Part shown: positions 50,520 to 60,599 of the stretch, one piece after another
Layout of the letters: the number at the start of each line of letters is the position of its first letter
Numbering within the stretch: the first letter of the stretch is position 1
DNA from: Mycobacterium lepromatosis
GTDB taxonomy: Bacteria > Actinomycetota > Actinomycetes > Mycobacteriales > Mycobacteriaceae
DNA length: 64,000 nucleotides
Assembly (NCBI RefSeq): GCF_000975265.2
Contig: NZ_CP083405.1
Location: forward strand, 1,984,001 to 2,048,000
Reading direction: 5' to 3'
Translations under genes and position numbers: made by a program
Notes under the pieces: model-generated
What the model saw: only the letters and a program-made list of their open reading frames with translations
Databases searched by the model: none
What the model was told of the DNA's origin: nothing

Positions 50520-52447
50520 TTAGCTCCTTTGTGTCGCCCGAAATAACGTTGCTGTTGGCCGTCCCTATAAATAGAGCGGAGTGTAGTAACCACCCGGCTC
50601 GGGTGGATTGCCGGTCGACATCCCCCCAGGCGGAGTGTCAACGCCTCCCTCACATTCGCCTGACGCACCCGAGTCTTCATACTCGCCGGTGACCCTAGAC
50701 CTAAAACGATCCGGGCACGCAAACCATTATTGTGCCGCATGGCAACGAGTACGACCGCTCCAGCCGCTCCGACTAGGATCCACTGTATGGTCAGCCCCCA
50801 GCAAGTTGCTGGAGTCAGCTTCGTCTTAAGGCGCACCTGCATGTCCAGATAGGCGGGCGCAAAGAAATCGGTGCGGACCAATTCGCTGCCGTTCGGTGCG
50901 ATCACCGAGCTGATCCCGGTAGTGCCGGCAACCACCGCATATCGGTCGTGTTCCACGGCCCGGACTTTGACGAAGGCCAGCTGTTGCTCACTCATCGTTT
51001 TGTTGAACGTGGCGTTGTTGGTGGGCGCCGCCAGCAATTGGGCTCCATTGAGGACCGCTTTTCGCGCAGCACGATCAAAGATCACTTCCCAGCAGGTGGT
51101 CACTCCGATAGGTACCCCCCCTATATGCACGACACCACTGCTTTGGCGGGGCACGATGTGGCTCACCCGATCGGCATACCTGGAAAGACGCTTAAACAGC
51201 CACGGCATCGGCAAATACTCGCCGAACGGCTGCACAATTTCCTTGTCATGGCGATCGGCCGGTCCAGTGCCAGGATTCCAGACAAGCACCGTATTGGTGT
51301 ACTCGGGGGCTCGTGATACGGGGCCTGGGGCATCAAGCACGGTGCCTACCAGGATCGGCGCGCCAATCGCCGCGGCCGCCACCGCGATCTCTTGCCCGGC
51401 TTCGCCATTAACTAGTGGATCGATATCCGACGCATTCTCGGGCCAGATCACGAATTGAGGTTGCTGGACGATTCCAGCACGCACATCCTCGGCTAGTCGC
51501 AGCGTCTCATGAACGTGGTTGTCCAACACAGCTCGGCGTTGCGCGTTGAAGTCAAGACCGAGCCGCGGCACGTTGCCCTGTACCGCCGCGACAGTAATCA
51601 CAGTTTCGTCGCCCGATCCCGCACCCGCGTGCCGCACCTGGGGCCAAACAACGACGGCAGCCAGCAACACCAGGCACATGCAAACACCTGGCAGCACCAC
51701 CGCCGGCGGTGGATCGCTTTTACTCGACCGGCCACTGCTTCGCCACCATTTAACGACTTCCAATGCGATCGCAGTAGTGCTACATCCCACCAGCAAGACC
51801 GCCATCGAGAGCAGCGGAGCGCCACCAAGTTGAGCCAATGGCAGTAACGGACCATCGGCTTGGCCGAAGGCCACCGACCCCCAGGGAAAGCCACCGAAGG
51901 GAACGACCGACTTCAACCACTCCTGCGCCGCCCACACCACCGCAAACCAGATCGGCCAACCCGGCAGCGGGCCCACTACGACAGCGAGCAAGCCGAAGAA
52001 ACCGGGCAAAAGCGCGGCCGCTATCGCCAGTGCCCACCAGGGCATGGCACCCACAAGACTGCTGATCCACGACAACAACGGCAGATAGAACGCCAACCCG
52101 AACAGAAATCCATAGCCCAGACCACCCACGGGTGTCGTGGTTGGGTGTGTTAAGACCCAAGCCAGCAGTGCGAAGGCAACAACGGCGGCCCACCACCAGT
52201 TCAGCGACGGGAAGCTGGTGCAAAGCAGCAAACCAGCCACCACCGCGACAACCAGCCGTGGCAGACGCGGCACCAGCTTAGCCCAGTTAGCGTGTATCAA
52301 TGCTAGCGTCGCAGCACCCATTTTCGCGAGTGCGTGGCGCACTGCGGCGCGCAGCTGAACGACCCGGCTGGGTACGGCAACCGTAGCCAAGGCTCCGTTC
52401 ACCGGGCCGTCATCGACTAGGTCGATATCGATGATCTCATCAACCAT
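50516..52447 (-). CDS. lnt: Apolipoprotein N-acyltransferase
   Basis: A 643-residue membrane enzyme. ATG 52447 is preferred ([14 protein letters not shown]); the frame continues upstream, but that part belongs to the decayed neighbour. About seven hydrophobic segments are followed by a periplasmic nitrilase-like domain with the full catalytic set: Glu in [12 protein letters not shown], Lys in [15 protein letters not shown] and Cys in [14 protein letters not shown]. It N-acylates the lipidated cysteine of lipoproteins, such as the sugar-binding protein in this window. It also interacts with Ppm1 in mycobacteria, where the gene pair may be fused. Here the two are coupled by a four-base overlap. 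Confidence 0.92.
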   Translation of the reverse strand: MVDEIIDIDLVDDGPVNGALATVAVPSRVVQLRAAVRHALAKMGAATLALIHANWAKLVPRLPRLVVAVVAGLLLCTSFPSLNWWWAAVVAFALLAWVLTHPTTTPVGGLGYGFLFGLAFYLPLLSWISSLVGAMPWWALAIAAALLPGFFGLLAVVVGPLPGWPIWFAVVWAAQEWLKSVVPFGGFPWGSVAFGQADGPLLPLAQLGGAPLLSMAVLLVGCSTTAIALEVVKWWRSSGRSSKSDPPPAVVLPGVCMCLVLLAAVVVWPQVRHAGAGSGDETVITVAAVQGNVPRLGLDFNAQRRAVLDNHVHETLRLAEDVRAGIVQQPQFVIWPENASDIDPLVNGEAGQEIAVAAAAIGAPILVGTVLDAPGPVSRAPEYTNTVLVWNPGTGPADRHDKEIVQPFGEYLPMPWLFKRLSRYADRVSHIVPRQSSGVVHIGGVPIGVTTCWEVIFDRAARKAVLNGAQLLAAPTNNATFNKTMSEQQLAFVKVRAVEHDRYAVVAGTTGISSVIAPNGSELVRTDFFAPAYLDMQVRLKTKLTPATCWGLTIQWILVGAAGAVVLVAMRHNNGLRARIVLGLGSPASMKTRVRQANVREALTLRLGGCRPAIHPSRVVTTLRSIYRDGQQQRYFGRHKGAK

Positions 52448-52449
52448 GA

Positions 52450-53755
52450 TCACAGCACCCCAGGGCACGGTTTGGCGGCAATGCGGTACGGCGTCGGTCG
52501 AGCCCAGCCACGGTAAACGGGCACCCGCGAACATCGGTCAGTAGACCAGCACTGGACGGCGTCGCGCGGCGCACCGATTTCAATGGCCCAGACGTCCCAC
52601 ACAGCATAGGAGACCGGCTTGTGAGGAACCAAGGTGCCAATCTTGCCGTCGGGGGCACCACCTGCCCACCAGCCACCTCGGGTCGCGCCAGCGAATGCCG
52701 CTCGCGCCGAGACTGCGCGTCCAGGAGTGTAGTGATTGACCGCTGCCTGCACGCTGACCCACGGACCAAGACGTATTACCGGGGTGTCGAAACCTAGCGT
52801 AAGGAGCATGCCGTGGGATGCTAACAGTGCTAGCGGGTTGAGTTCGCTGCACCGCTTTACACCAAGGTGAAAGGCGTGCGTGCCGTTGCCGCCCCCAGAG
52901 CGCATCAAATTCATTTGCACGCCGACGATGCCAGCCCCGATGCGCCCAGTTTGGCAACCTGATCCGTGGTCACCATATCGATGTGCTCCAAACGGTGCCC
53001 ACACCGGGCCACCGCACCCACCCTCAGGTCAGCGACGACGCTTTCGAAGGCGGCGACCGCTGCATCGCAGATGATGTGACACTCCGCCGTCACCTGCGCT
53101 GTTCGTGAGAACGCCGACAACAGGCTCTAAGGTAACCGGATTACTTCGACACCATGATTGGGGACACAAACCTGCAGCCAGCCGTCGAGCCCACCGATGT
53201 TGGAGCTGGCCCATCCGTGAACCGAGACGATGCCTGCTGCCGCCGCTAGCGTCCCGGGCCGGGCGTAGGCTAACTGCGGGGTGTTTCGTTAGGGCACGGG
53301 CAGCGGGCCCACACCAGGTGATGAAGGTTCGCCGGTCAGCGGTTGCTGAGCCGCGAAACCGGCCGCCGTAGCCCAGTAAAGACCAACGCGGAATGCGCGT
53401 ACACGCGTGCTAGATTAGGTGGGTCGCTCACCGAGCACCGCATCTAGATAGTTGGTGCCCGGCGCAGTGTGATTGGGTCACGCCGATTCGTACCACCTGT
53501 GCCCCCACACCGGCTGCTTCCAGTAGGCGACTGTGTAATCGGCGACTATCTGAATGCAGTGCGTTCACGAGACACCCGGGCATAGATCCAGTCCACTGAG
53601 TATCAGACCGGTAGCGCTCAGGTGAATACGGTTCTCCACGAACTCCAGCTCCATGAATACCCCATCGTGATCCTCCACGTAAGCGTCCGGAAACTGGCTG
53701 CGACCGACGTCGTCGCTTCCTAGCCGGGCTACAACATCACCACGCACCAACATCG
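52450..53755 (-). pseudogene. YtcJ-like amidohydrolase (Rv2052c type), broken
   Basis: The C-terminal part is easiest to read (53004-52480): GTHAFHLGVKRCSELNPLAL, LTLGFDTPVIRLGPWVSVQA, AAVNHYTPGRAVSARAAFAG, then ATRGGWWAGG and SYAVWDVWAIEIGAP. These are the metal-ligand Asp region and final strand of amidohydrolase-3 family enzymes. Towards the 5' end are MLVRGDVVARLGSDDV (53753) and fragments such as RFRGSATADRRTFITW. Frames change repeatedly, and no HxH metal motif can be found. It lies between fxsA and lnt, as Rv2052c does in M. tuberculosis. Confidence 0.75.
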
Positions 53756-53830
53756 GTCATCTGTGTGGTTGGGGCTGTACACACAGCCGTTCACCAGCAG
53801 CTTGGTGGAAGTCCGAGTCACACCGCAAAA

Positions 53831-54255
53831 CTACATGGGGCCCACAGTTGTATGTTGCGGCAAAATCGGCGTTTCGACGTCTACCACGTAAATGACCTCA
53901 CTCTCGATGAAATCGTGACTATCGCCGGGTGCTATCGTGTCTGTGACTAGTGGCACCCGTTGCTGGAAACTAAGCACAGAAAGTGCAGTCAATCCGGGAA
54001 TCAGCACCAGAACCGTGGCCACGGTAACCCCCGCGCCGTCATTTAATGCGGTGCACGGTTCAGCGAGGCTCGACCGCAGTTGCACCAGTCGAGCACGAAC
54101 CTGCGACCCGCCAAGCAGGCCCACAAGACCCCATCCCAAGCACGACGGAAGTCACACAGCACCAGCAGGGCCCAGCCAAACCCGATAATCGACACCAACG
54201 CAACGATCGCCGCCAGCTCGACAACCACGTAAATGCGGAACAACCGCCGCACCAT
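53831..54255 (-). pseudogene. fxsA: FxsA-family membrane protein, frameshifted
   Basis: ATG 54255 begins MVRRLFRIYVVVELAAIVAL, then VSIIGFGWALLVL, the first two helices of FxsA proteins. A frameshift near 54130 moves the reading frame to one with QLRSSLAEPCTALNDGAGV, then ATVLVLIPGLTALSVL, the middle and third helix of the same family. The tail after this is not conserved. The known relative in Escherichia coli relieves phage exclusion when overproduced; the mycobacterial role is unknown. A single frameshift may be the main lesion, making this a fairly recent pseudogene. Confidence 0.75.
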
Positions 54256-54342
54256 GTGATGCCAATGTGGGCAGAACACGCTCGAGTTCCTTGTAAGGAC
54301 ATCTAAGCGCTACACTGACGCACGATGCTATGAAGATGACGT

Positions 54343-55041
54343 ATGAGCGCTATTAAGATCGACACCCCCGACGGACCGATCGATGCGCTTCTGAGCGTAC
54401 CATCGGGTCCTGCGCCATGGCCAGGCGTAGTTGTAATTCACGACGCTATCGGCTACGAACCCGATAAGGAGTCTACTAACAACCACATCGCCACGGCGGG
54501 CTACCTGGCGATTACGCCGAATTTGTACTCACGCGGTAACCGTGCCCGTTGCATCACCCGAGTCATACGTGAGCTACTGACCAAGCGAGGCCGCGCCATT
54601 GACGACATTCTGGCTGCCCGCGATTACCTGTTGGCCATGCCGAAATGCTCCGGACATGTCGGTATCGCGGGCTTCTGCATGGGCGGTCGGTTCGCACTCG
54701 TTATGTCGCCTAAAGGTTTTGACGCCTCTGCGCCGTTCTACGGCACTCCATTGCCTCGCAACCTCGGTGAGACGCTGAACGGAGCATGCCCGATTGTGGC
54801 GAGCTTTGGCGGCCGTGACCCGCTGGGTATTGGCGCACCCAAGCGATTGCACCAAGCGACTCAGACCCGGCACATCACCGCTGACATCAAGGTCTACCCC
54901 GGCGCCGGGCACAGTTTCGCGAACGAGCTTCCCGGCCAGCCACTACTGCGTATCACAGGCTTCGGCTACAACCAGGCCGCCACCGAGGATGCGTGGAACC
55001 GTGTCTTCGCGTTCTTCGACAAGTACCTGCGAACCGACTGA
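54343..55041 (+). CDS. Dienelactone hydrolase-family protein (Rv2054 type)
   Basis: An intact 232-residue alpha/beta hydrolase starting at ATG 54343 (MSAIKIDTPDGPIDALLS). The catalytic triad of dienelactone hydrolases is present: Cys112 in AGFCMGGR, Asp159 in FGGRDPLG and His190 in YPGAGHSF. The N-terminal VVVIHDAIGY loop forms the oxyanion hole. There is no signal peptide, so it is cytosolic. The natural substrate in mycobacteria is unknown; carboxymethylenebutenolidase-like lactone hydrolysis is the family activity. It is divergent from the decayed fxsA. Confidence 0.88.
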   Translation: MSAIKIDTPDGPIDALLSVPSGPAPWPGVVVIHDAIGYEPDKESTNNHIATAGYLAITPNLYSRGNRARCITRVIRELLTKRGRAIDDILAARDYLLAMPKCSGHVGIAGFCMGGRFALVMSPKGFDASAPFYGTPLPRNLGETLNGACPIVASFGGRDPLGIGAPKRLHQATQTRHITADIKVYPGAGHSFANELPGQPLLRITGFGYNQAATEDAWNRVFAFFDKYLRTD

Positions 55042-55820
55042 GACGCCGCACGGGCCGCCTATCCCGGTTGAGCGCCCAGCTTCGCAACAACAACAACATA
55101 TTCGCGAAGGTGTGTTAAGTATCACCTCGCCAGCGCGCCGAAAAGTAACTGCCGCCGTGGACGACGAACACCGGCCACGAATCGGTCGCCGTATCCACAC
55201 CACCACCATGCCGGAAGTCTTGAGCCAACAGTGCGACGTTTCTCGGATGACGTCACAGAAAGCCGTTGGGCCTTTGAGGGCGCGGATAACCTCCGACTGC
55301 ACCGACCTGTACCCGCGTGGTTGACCACCTCCTCGACGTAGATGCGGCAGTAGTTGGGATCCCAGCAGCGTGTGACACAGGTCAGCCGCTAGCCGGTGCG
55401 CTCCACAACCTACGTCACGGCTGTGTCCGGCGTTCGTACAAGATCACTCTACCGGGCCGCCAGGCGGCAGCAACGCATTGATGCCGTCGACGGTGGCCTG
55501 GGTCCAGCGGGCGAGATTCTGTAACTCAACCGATCGCAACATGTCTTGATATGCACGGCGGCCATCCTTATTCGCCCGCGGCGCAAACCCGATAACCGGG
55601 ATGGCAACCCGACACCGGACAGCACCGACCAGACACCCGCACCCTGGCCAGTGACCATGCTGTCGTCAGCCATCCCGGGCGTGCCGCTTTCGGTAACAAA
55701 ACCACCCAGTGACCGTTGGTCGCTCACCCCCCACCTAACCACAACCCAAACCGGATCGAAGTCTCGAGCGGGAATCGGGACTTCGATCCGGTGCTCATCG
55801 GCGCTGCCGACTGGCCGGGG
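55042..55820. other. Gene-poor interval between the DLH gene and Rv2061c
   Basis: M. tuberculosis has small ribosomal-protein paralogues (Rv2055c-Rv2058c) and a metal ABC uptake pair (Rv2059-Rv2060) here. I could not recognise any of them. A minus-strand stretch around 55470-55600 reads IGFAPRANKDGRRAYQDML, then SVELQNLARWTQATVDGINA. It looks protein-like but is unassigned and flanked by frame breaks. Confidence 0.4.
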
Positions 55821-56207
55821 TCAACTTCCAGACACTCTGAGCTCGAGACCGACATTGTTTTGCATACCACCGCGCAGCTTGCTGACGAAGTTGAACAGCC
55901 GGCCCTGGATGCCATACTGCTTGCCGATTGCGTCGTAGACGCTGCCCGTGTGCAACTTGTCGAGGATGGTGGCGGTACCATCGACAGCCTCGCTCGTCGC
56001 GCAACCACGTACGTTGCAAGTGGCCAGCGTAATCCGGGGGGTATTGCGGATTCTCTTGACCTTCCAAGCCTTTTCCGCGGATATACCTAGCAGCCGGTCG
56101 CCGTCAGCGGCGGCCCAGATGGGAGTCGGCTTGGGTCGGCCATCCTTGGTGAATGTGGTCAGCAGGATGTACTGTGCCTTGGCCAGGTCGGCAAATGTGG
56201 GCGTCAC
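55821..56207 (-). CDS. PPOX-class (F420/flavin-split-barrel) protein, Rv2061c type
   Basis: A 128-residue split-barrel protein starting at GTG 56207 with an AGGTAGG element upstream. Sequence: ILLTTFTKDGRPKPTPIWAA, then GDRLLGISAEKAWKVKRIRN and PRITLATCNVRG. This is the pyridoxamine-oxidase-like fold used by small F420- or flavin-dependent oxidoreductases in mycobacteria. Length is close to the orthologue (134). No substrate is known. It lies directly downstream of the cobN remnant on the same strand and is the last intact gene before the decayed cobalamin block. Confidence 0.82.
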   Translation of the reverse strand: MTPTFADLAKAQYILLTTFTKDGRPKPTPIWAAADGDRLLGISAEKAWKVKRIRNTPRITLATCNVRGCATSEAVDGTATILDKLHTGSVYDAIGKQYGIQGRLFNFVSKLRGGMQNNVGLELRVSGS

Positions 56208-56600
56208 AGCCCCAAACCTACCTGCGGCAAACCGCCCAGATCGCCCTCGGTTTCCAACAGCACCTTACGCAACTGATTGAGGGCGCTCGGTTGCGAATCG
56301 ACCCACATGCTACGGCCGGTTACCTCCAGCAGATGTTCGGCCATACCGTGCAACGCCCACGGGTTGGACTCCGCCATACGCTTCCGGTTCTCCGAGTCCA
56401 GCACGTAGCGCTAGGCAAATTGTTCATACATCCAGTCGGCAATTATCCCGGTGGTGGCGTCCAACCGAACAGGTAATCGACGATCGCCGCCATTTCGAAC
56501 GCCCCCCTTGTAGCTGTGCCGACGCATTGCAGGCATCCGGCGGAAATTGACCACTTGGGCACAAAATACCCGCGCGGTCTTCTCCGAAAAGGATACTGGC
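56208..56600 (-). pseudogene. cobN: 3' fragment of cobaltochelatase subunit CobN
   Basis: Only about the last 130 codons remain, in two frames: VVNFRRMPAMRRHSYKGG, ATTGIIADWMYEQFA, then LDSENRKRMAESNPWALHGM, AEHLLEVTGRSMWVDSQPS and LRKVLLETEGDL. This is the C-terminal end of the ~1190-residue ATP-dependent cobalt-chelatase large subunit. Upstream of about 56600 the similarity stops and cobH sequence on the opposite strand begins almost at once. The rest of cobN and the neighbouring cobG have therefore been deleted. Confidence 0.8.
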
Positions 56601-56669
56601 TGCTGCGGACACAATCCGTGGCGATCACCAGCGTGGCGAAGCTGGATGCAATGGGTCACCACCCGAGCA

Positions 56670-57290
56670 AACCCGAGGGTGAGTATGTGCTCAACTACCT
56701 ACGCTACGCGGCTGGAATCTATCGTCAATCGTTCGCGGTTATCCAGGCCGAATGAGACCTAACCCGTTTCCCGGCCAACATCGTGCGCGTCGTGTTCCGA
56801 TACCTGCGAGCAGGTGAGCGTCGTGAAGCATGTTGCCTGCACCGACAACGTGGTAGCTCGGGTCCGTGCCGCCTTGCGCAATGCCGTCCCAGTGTTGTGC
56901 AATTCGTCAATCTAAGCCACAGAGATCACTATCGCGCGGAGGCTACCCGCCAGCAACCAGATAGTGGCGCCAATCGTCGATCCGCGTGCGGACGAGCTGG
57001 CCGCCCGCTGGCACACCACTCGCTCGGTGGCCAGTGTGGAGTTGTGCGTGATCGACTGGCCGGCACGGCACTCACTATTGACAACAAGTCCACCGCGCTG
57101 TTCCAACTGTTCGAATTGATCGATGACGGGATTCCAAGGTGCTGAGAGAACCTATCGGATTCGTCCGCTCCGCGCCGACCAAGCAGTAGCTTATCGACTT
57201 CCCCGCGCAGGATGTCCTATTGTTGACGGCCGCTGTTGCCGCTACGGCAGCGGCCGTCAAGGCAATCGTGACCAACCACTAAATAACGAC
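56670..57290 (+). pseudogene. cobH: Precorrin-8X methylmutase CobH, broken
   Basis: The N-terminus YVLNYLRYAAGIYRQSFAVI (about 56680-56750) is followed after a frameshift by a degraded middle. The C-terminal part includes ALFQLFELIDDGIPR (57090-57145), the region that positions the rearranging methyl group, then REPIGFVRSAPTKQ after a frame change. The family is about 208 residues and all of it is roughly represented, but with at least three disruptions. It belonged to the cobG-cobH-cobI transcript. Confidence 0.75.
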
Positions 57291-57292
57291 TC

Positions 57293-58715
57293 GTGGCATA
57301 TTATAATATTTATAGGGCGTCGACTTTGGGGCCCGGCAACCCGGAATTAGTGACCGTCAAAGCCACTCGAGTGATCGGTGCAGTCGATGTGGTGGCCTAT
57401 CACAACGCCCAGCACGGCAGCAGCATCACACGGGCAATCGCCGAGCCTTACCTGCAGCCAGGCCACATCGAGTATCACTCGATGTGGCCGATGACCACCG
57501 AGAAGCTACCAACCATCCCAGCCGCTCTGTTCGGTGGGCTAGAAGATTCTGCAAAAGATACCACACGACGAATTGCGGCGTATCTCGAAACCGGTCGCAG
57601 TGTCACTCTGCTAACCGAGGGCAACCCGTTGTTCTACAGCTCGTACATGCATTTGCACGCCCAGCTCACGCATCGGTACGACGCCGTCGTCGTGCCAGAA
57701 TTGACGTCAGTGAGCGCCGGCTTGGCGGCCATTGCGACCCCGCTGGTAACTGGTGACGAAGTGCTCACGGTGCTACCGGGCACGTTGCCGATGACCGAGT
57801 TGTCCCACCGACTCATCTAACACCGACGTAGCCGCAGTGCTTCAAACTAGTCTGTTGGTATCACGTTGTGCCGGAATTTCTCTCGGATTCCGAGCAATTT
57901 TAAGACGCCTTCTATGCGGAGAGGACCAGGACCGAAGGATAGCACGTCCTGCCAGCCGCTGACGTCGACGAAACCAGCGTTCCTTACTCCTCTCTGGCCA
58001 TGTTGCCGGGCGCCCGGCTGCAGTGACGCTCCTCGCTAGTTGGTGCTGCCGCAGTGGGGGGTTGGTGCCCGGCAGCAATGCTTGGATGACGTAGCAGAGT
58101 CGACGCACGCTAGTCGCCTTGACCGATTTAATCGGTTATGGTTGCTATCTGGGCCGCGTCCCAGTCCGAGACGGTCAGCAAAGCCATCCAGCGACAACAC
58201 CGACTAATCCGCTTGTGCGCTACTCGCGTGCGCGCTGACCGAGCAAGGCCACGCGGTGGCAATGATGTCCTAGGGTGATCCGGGAGTGTTCTCGATAGCC
58301 ACCGTCGTTCTGAGAGAGGTGAAACAGTTTCTGGGCGTGCGGATCCTGGTGATTCCGGCAATGACCACCGATCAAGCCGTCGCCAGCCGGGTTAGTGTTC
58401 CGCTGATATATGACTACGCGGTGATTTCGTTGTCCGATCGGCTCCAAGCCGTGGCAAGTGGTCACCGAGTACCTCGCCGCTGACTGCGTGCTGGCCATCT
58501 ACAACCCAGATTCAAAAACGCTTACCTGGCAAGTGAGTACGATGTAGAAGGTGCTGTTTTCCTATCGGGATCACGGCACACCGGTGGTGATCGGCCACGA
58601 CGTATCCGGCCCTGTGCCGTTCCCTGACAAAGATATCCGCATGATTCGGCTAGTCGATCTAAACACCACTAACATCGACATGCACTGACTAATGATCGTC
58701 GGATCTTAGTAAAGC
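57293..58715 (+). pseudogene. cobI: CobI-CobJ fusion (precorrin methyltransferases), broken
   Basis: The first 175 codons are open and close to the family: GPGNPELVTVKATRVIGAVD, then VVAYHNAQHGSSITRAIAEP and LLTEGNPLFYSSYMHLHAQL (SAM-binding GDP motif changed to GNP), up to VLPGTLPMTELSHRLI and a stop at 57820. The second methyltransferase (CobJ-like) is visible in fragments: ILVIPAMTTDQAVASRVSVP (about 58350), LAADCVLAIYNPDSKTLTWQV (about 58480, split by a stop later) and VVIGHDVSGPVPFPDKDI (about 58585). The intact protein in M. tuberculosis has about 508 residues. The truncated first half alone is unlikely to work because no other cob gene here is intact. Confidence 0.8.
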
Positions 58716-58759
58716 TGTTGTTAATTAACCGATTCCGAAGATAGAGTATTCACCTCGCA

Positions 58760-59680
58760 ACACTATCCCAGTTAGTGGCCCAGCTGCGGCACTTAAACGG
58801 GGAACCTGGGCAAAACCTTTGGCCGCACTGGCAACCAGCGCTTCACTTGGTTGGGTGTCATATCCACCAAAGGAACGATCGGACAGGATCGCCACGACGC
58901 GCAGCACGCCCCTAGACGACCACATGACCGTAACGTCGTTGGCACACCCATAATCCACCCGATCCCGGTCTTATCGACTATTTTACCAACTAGCGGGAAA
59001 TCTCGCCCGAATCCGCTTAGCGCCAGTGGTGGTACGCACCAGACAATCGGCAAATATTGCGCTTGTCCGGTGACAAGGCATCGCCGAGAACAAGCTGCCG
59101 GATGTCGGCTCCACCCCACGAGGTGTCGTCTGTCTCGCTCATCTCCGGGCGTATCTCGGTTCAACTCCGGCTCCAATTGGCCCAACCGGCCCAGAGTGTC
59201 CCCTAGGCTGGCAGGTTTATAGTCAGCGAAAACAATCGCACACCCAGGTCGGCCAACAAAAGATTGGCAGCAGTGCTGTCGCCATAGCGAACGACCGCAT
59301 CACACAACTGCCCTAATGGCCATTCCAGTCTGAAAGTGTTGCTCGGTAGATCGGTGAGATCGGCCGAATATCATTCCTAGTGTACCTGATCACCTTGTCC
59401 AAGTGGGTCAGCGGATTTGTCTGTAGAATCACCGCGGCCAGCGGCCCCTTGACTGTGGAGCAGAACGCGAACCGTTCATCGGCACGGTAAGCGATCTTGG
59501 CTCCTGGTCCGGTTGGGCACATACACGTCAAGGCGAGCCTAATACTTTACACTTCAGTTCGGCAAAACGGATCTCCAAGTCCGCTTCCGCTGAAGCTGTC
59601 GTCAACACAGCATATCCGCCAGTCTGACCGTATGCACAAGCAATAAACGGGACCATCGTAGCTACCGGCCAGCAACAGCT
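58760..59680 (-). pseudogene. blaC: Class A beta-lactamase BlaC, broken
   Basis: Reading the minus strand: KIAYRADERFAFCSTVKGPL contains the active-site S-x-x-K (STVK), then TNPLTHLDKVIRYTRNDIRP. Next come VVRYGDSTAANLLLADLG (SDN-loop equivalent) in another frame, then LEPELNRDTPGDERD (omega-loop Glu166 region), LVGKIVDKTGIGWIMG (KTG motif) and a C-terminal SEALVASAAKGFAQV. The order and the STVK...KTG motifs identify the M. tuberculosis BlaC relative (Rv2068c), which sits beside sigC there too. Several frameshifts separate the motifs, and no signal peptide could be recovered. Confidence 0.85.
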
Positions 59681-59888
59681 CTCGACGACCAAGACTACAT
59701 CAATTTTCTGTCATCGTTTCGGGCATACCGCAGATCATGGCCAGTCTCGGCGGAGGTTCGCCCATAGTTGCTGGCTGCGCACACTGCTGTCACACTACCG
59801 GCGATGCGAGCTGGTGTCGTCCCCCTCCGGCCACGGGGCAACAAGCGAAACGAAACGTACCTGCTGCACGAATCGACCAGTGCGGCCA

Positions 59889-59925
59889 TCAACCGGTCTA
59901 CGACAACTGGTCGTAGACCGGTTGA
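59889..59925 (+). promoter_or_regulatory. Perfect 16-bp inverted repeat upstream of sigC
   Basis: TCAACCGGTCTACGAC (59889-59904) pairs without mismatch with GTCGTAGACCGGTTGA (59910-59925) across a five-base loop AACTG. It ends 25 bases before the sigC ATG and just before the AAGGTGG ribosome site (about 59938). There is no T-run after it, so it is not a classical rho-independent terminator. Confidence 0.6.
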
Positions 59926-59950
59926 GCTCGCGCATTTAAGGTGGATCCCT

Positions 59951-60505
59951 ATGATCGCGTCTAGCGACGACGAGGCCGTTACTGACCTCGCCTTAGCAGC
60001 TGCACGCGGGAGCAAACGAGCGCTAGAGGCGTTTATCAAAGCCACCCAGCAAGATGTGTGGCGGTTCGTCGCCTACTTGTCGGATGTGGGCAATGCCGAC
60101 GACTTGACTCAGGAGACGTTCCTGCGAGCCATCGGAGCCATCGAGAGATTTTCCGGACATTCCAGCGGCCGAACCTGGCTGCTGGCCATTGCGCGCCGGG
60201 TGGTCGCCGACCACATCCGTCGCGCTCAAACACGGCCCCGCACCACCTCCGACGCCTACCCCGAACGCATGCTCAACGCCGACCGCCACGCCCGCGGATT
60301 CGAAGACCTCGTTGAAGTGAAAACGATGATCGCCAACCTCGCCGCCGAACAACGCGAAGCCCTGTTGCTAACTCAGCTTCTCGGGCTGCCCTACGCCGAT
60401 GCCGCCGCGGTGTGCGGTTGCCCGGTGGGCACCATTCGATCCCGCGTCGCCCGTGCCCGCGACGCGCTGTTGGCCGACACCGAGCACGACCACCTGACCG
60501 GCTAG
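59951..60505 (+). CDS. sigC: ECF RNA polymerase sigma factor SigC
   Basis: An intact 184-residue extracytoplasmic-function sigma factor. ATG 59951 with AAGGTGG seven bases upstream gives [20 protein letters not shown] and the family length (185); the frame extends upstream but without similarity. Region 2 includes [20 protein letters not shown] and the -10 recognition segment [19 protein letters not shown]. Region 4 has [20 protein letters not shown] and [19 protein letters not shown], the helix that reads the -35. No anti-sigma gene is adjacent. Genes on both sides (blaC, cob genes) are decayed, so selection is keeping this one. A strong hairpin lies in its probable leader. Confidence 0.94.
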   Translation: MIASSDDEAVTDLALAAARGSKRALEAFIKATQQDVWRFVAYLSDVGNADDLTQETFLRAIGAIERFSGHSSGRTWLLAIARRVVADHIRRAQTRPRTTSDAYPERMLNADRHARGFEDLVEVKTMIANLAAEQREALLLTQLLGLPYADAAAVCGCPVGTIRSRVARARDALLADTEHDHLTG

Positions 60506-60599
60506 AAGCTACACACAGCAAGTCAATTTCCCAGGCAACGGCCTTGCTGGGCGCAATAACTACCCAAAACATCGCTTCGTGCCTTAATTACTCCTCGCC

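Noticed and set aside
57293..57820. CobI as an intact 175-residue gene
   Set aside because: The frame stops mid-domain, the SAM-site GDP is changed to GNP, and the fused CobJ half follows in broken frames, so it is a truncated pseudogene.
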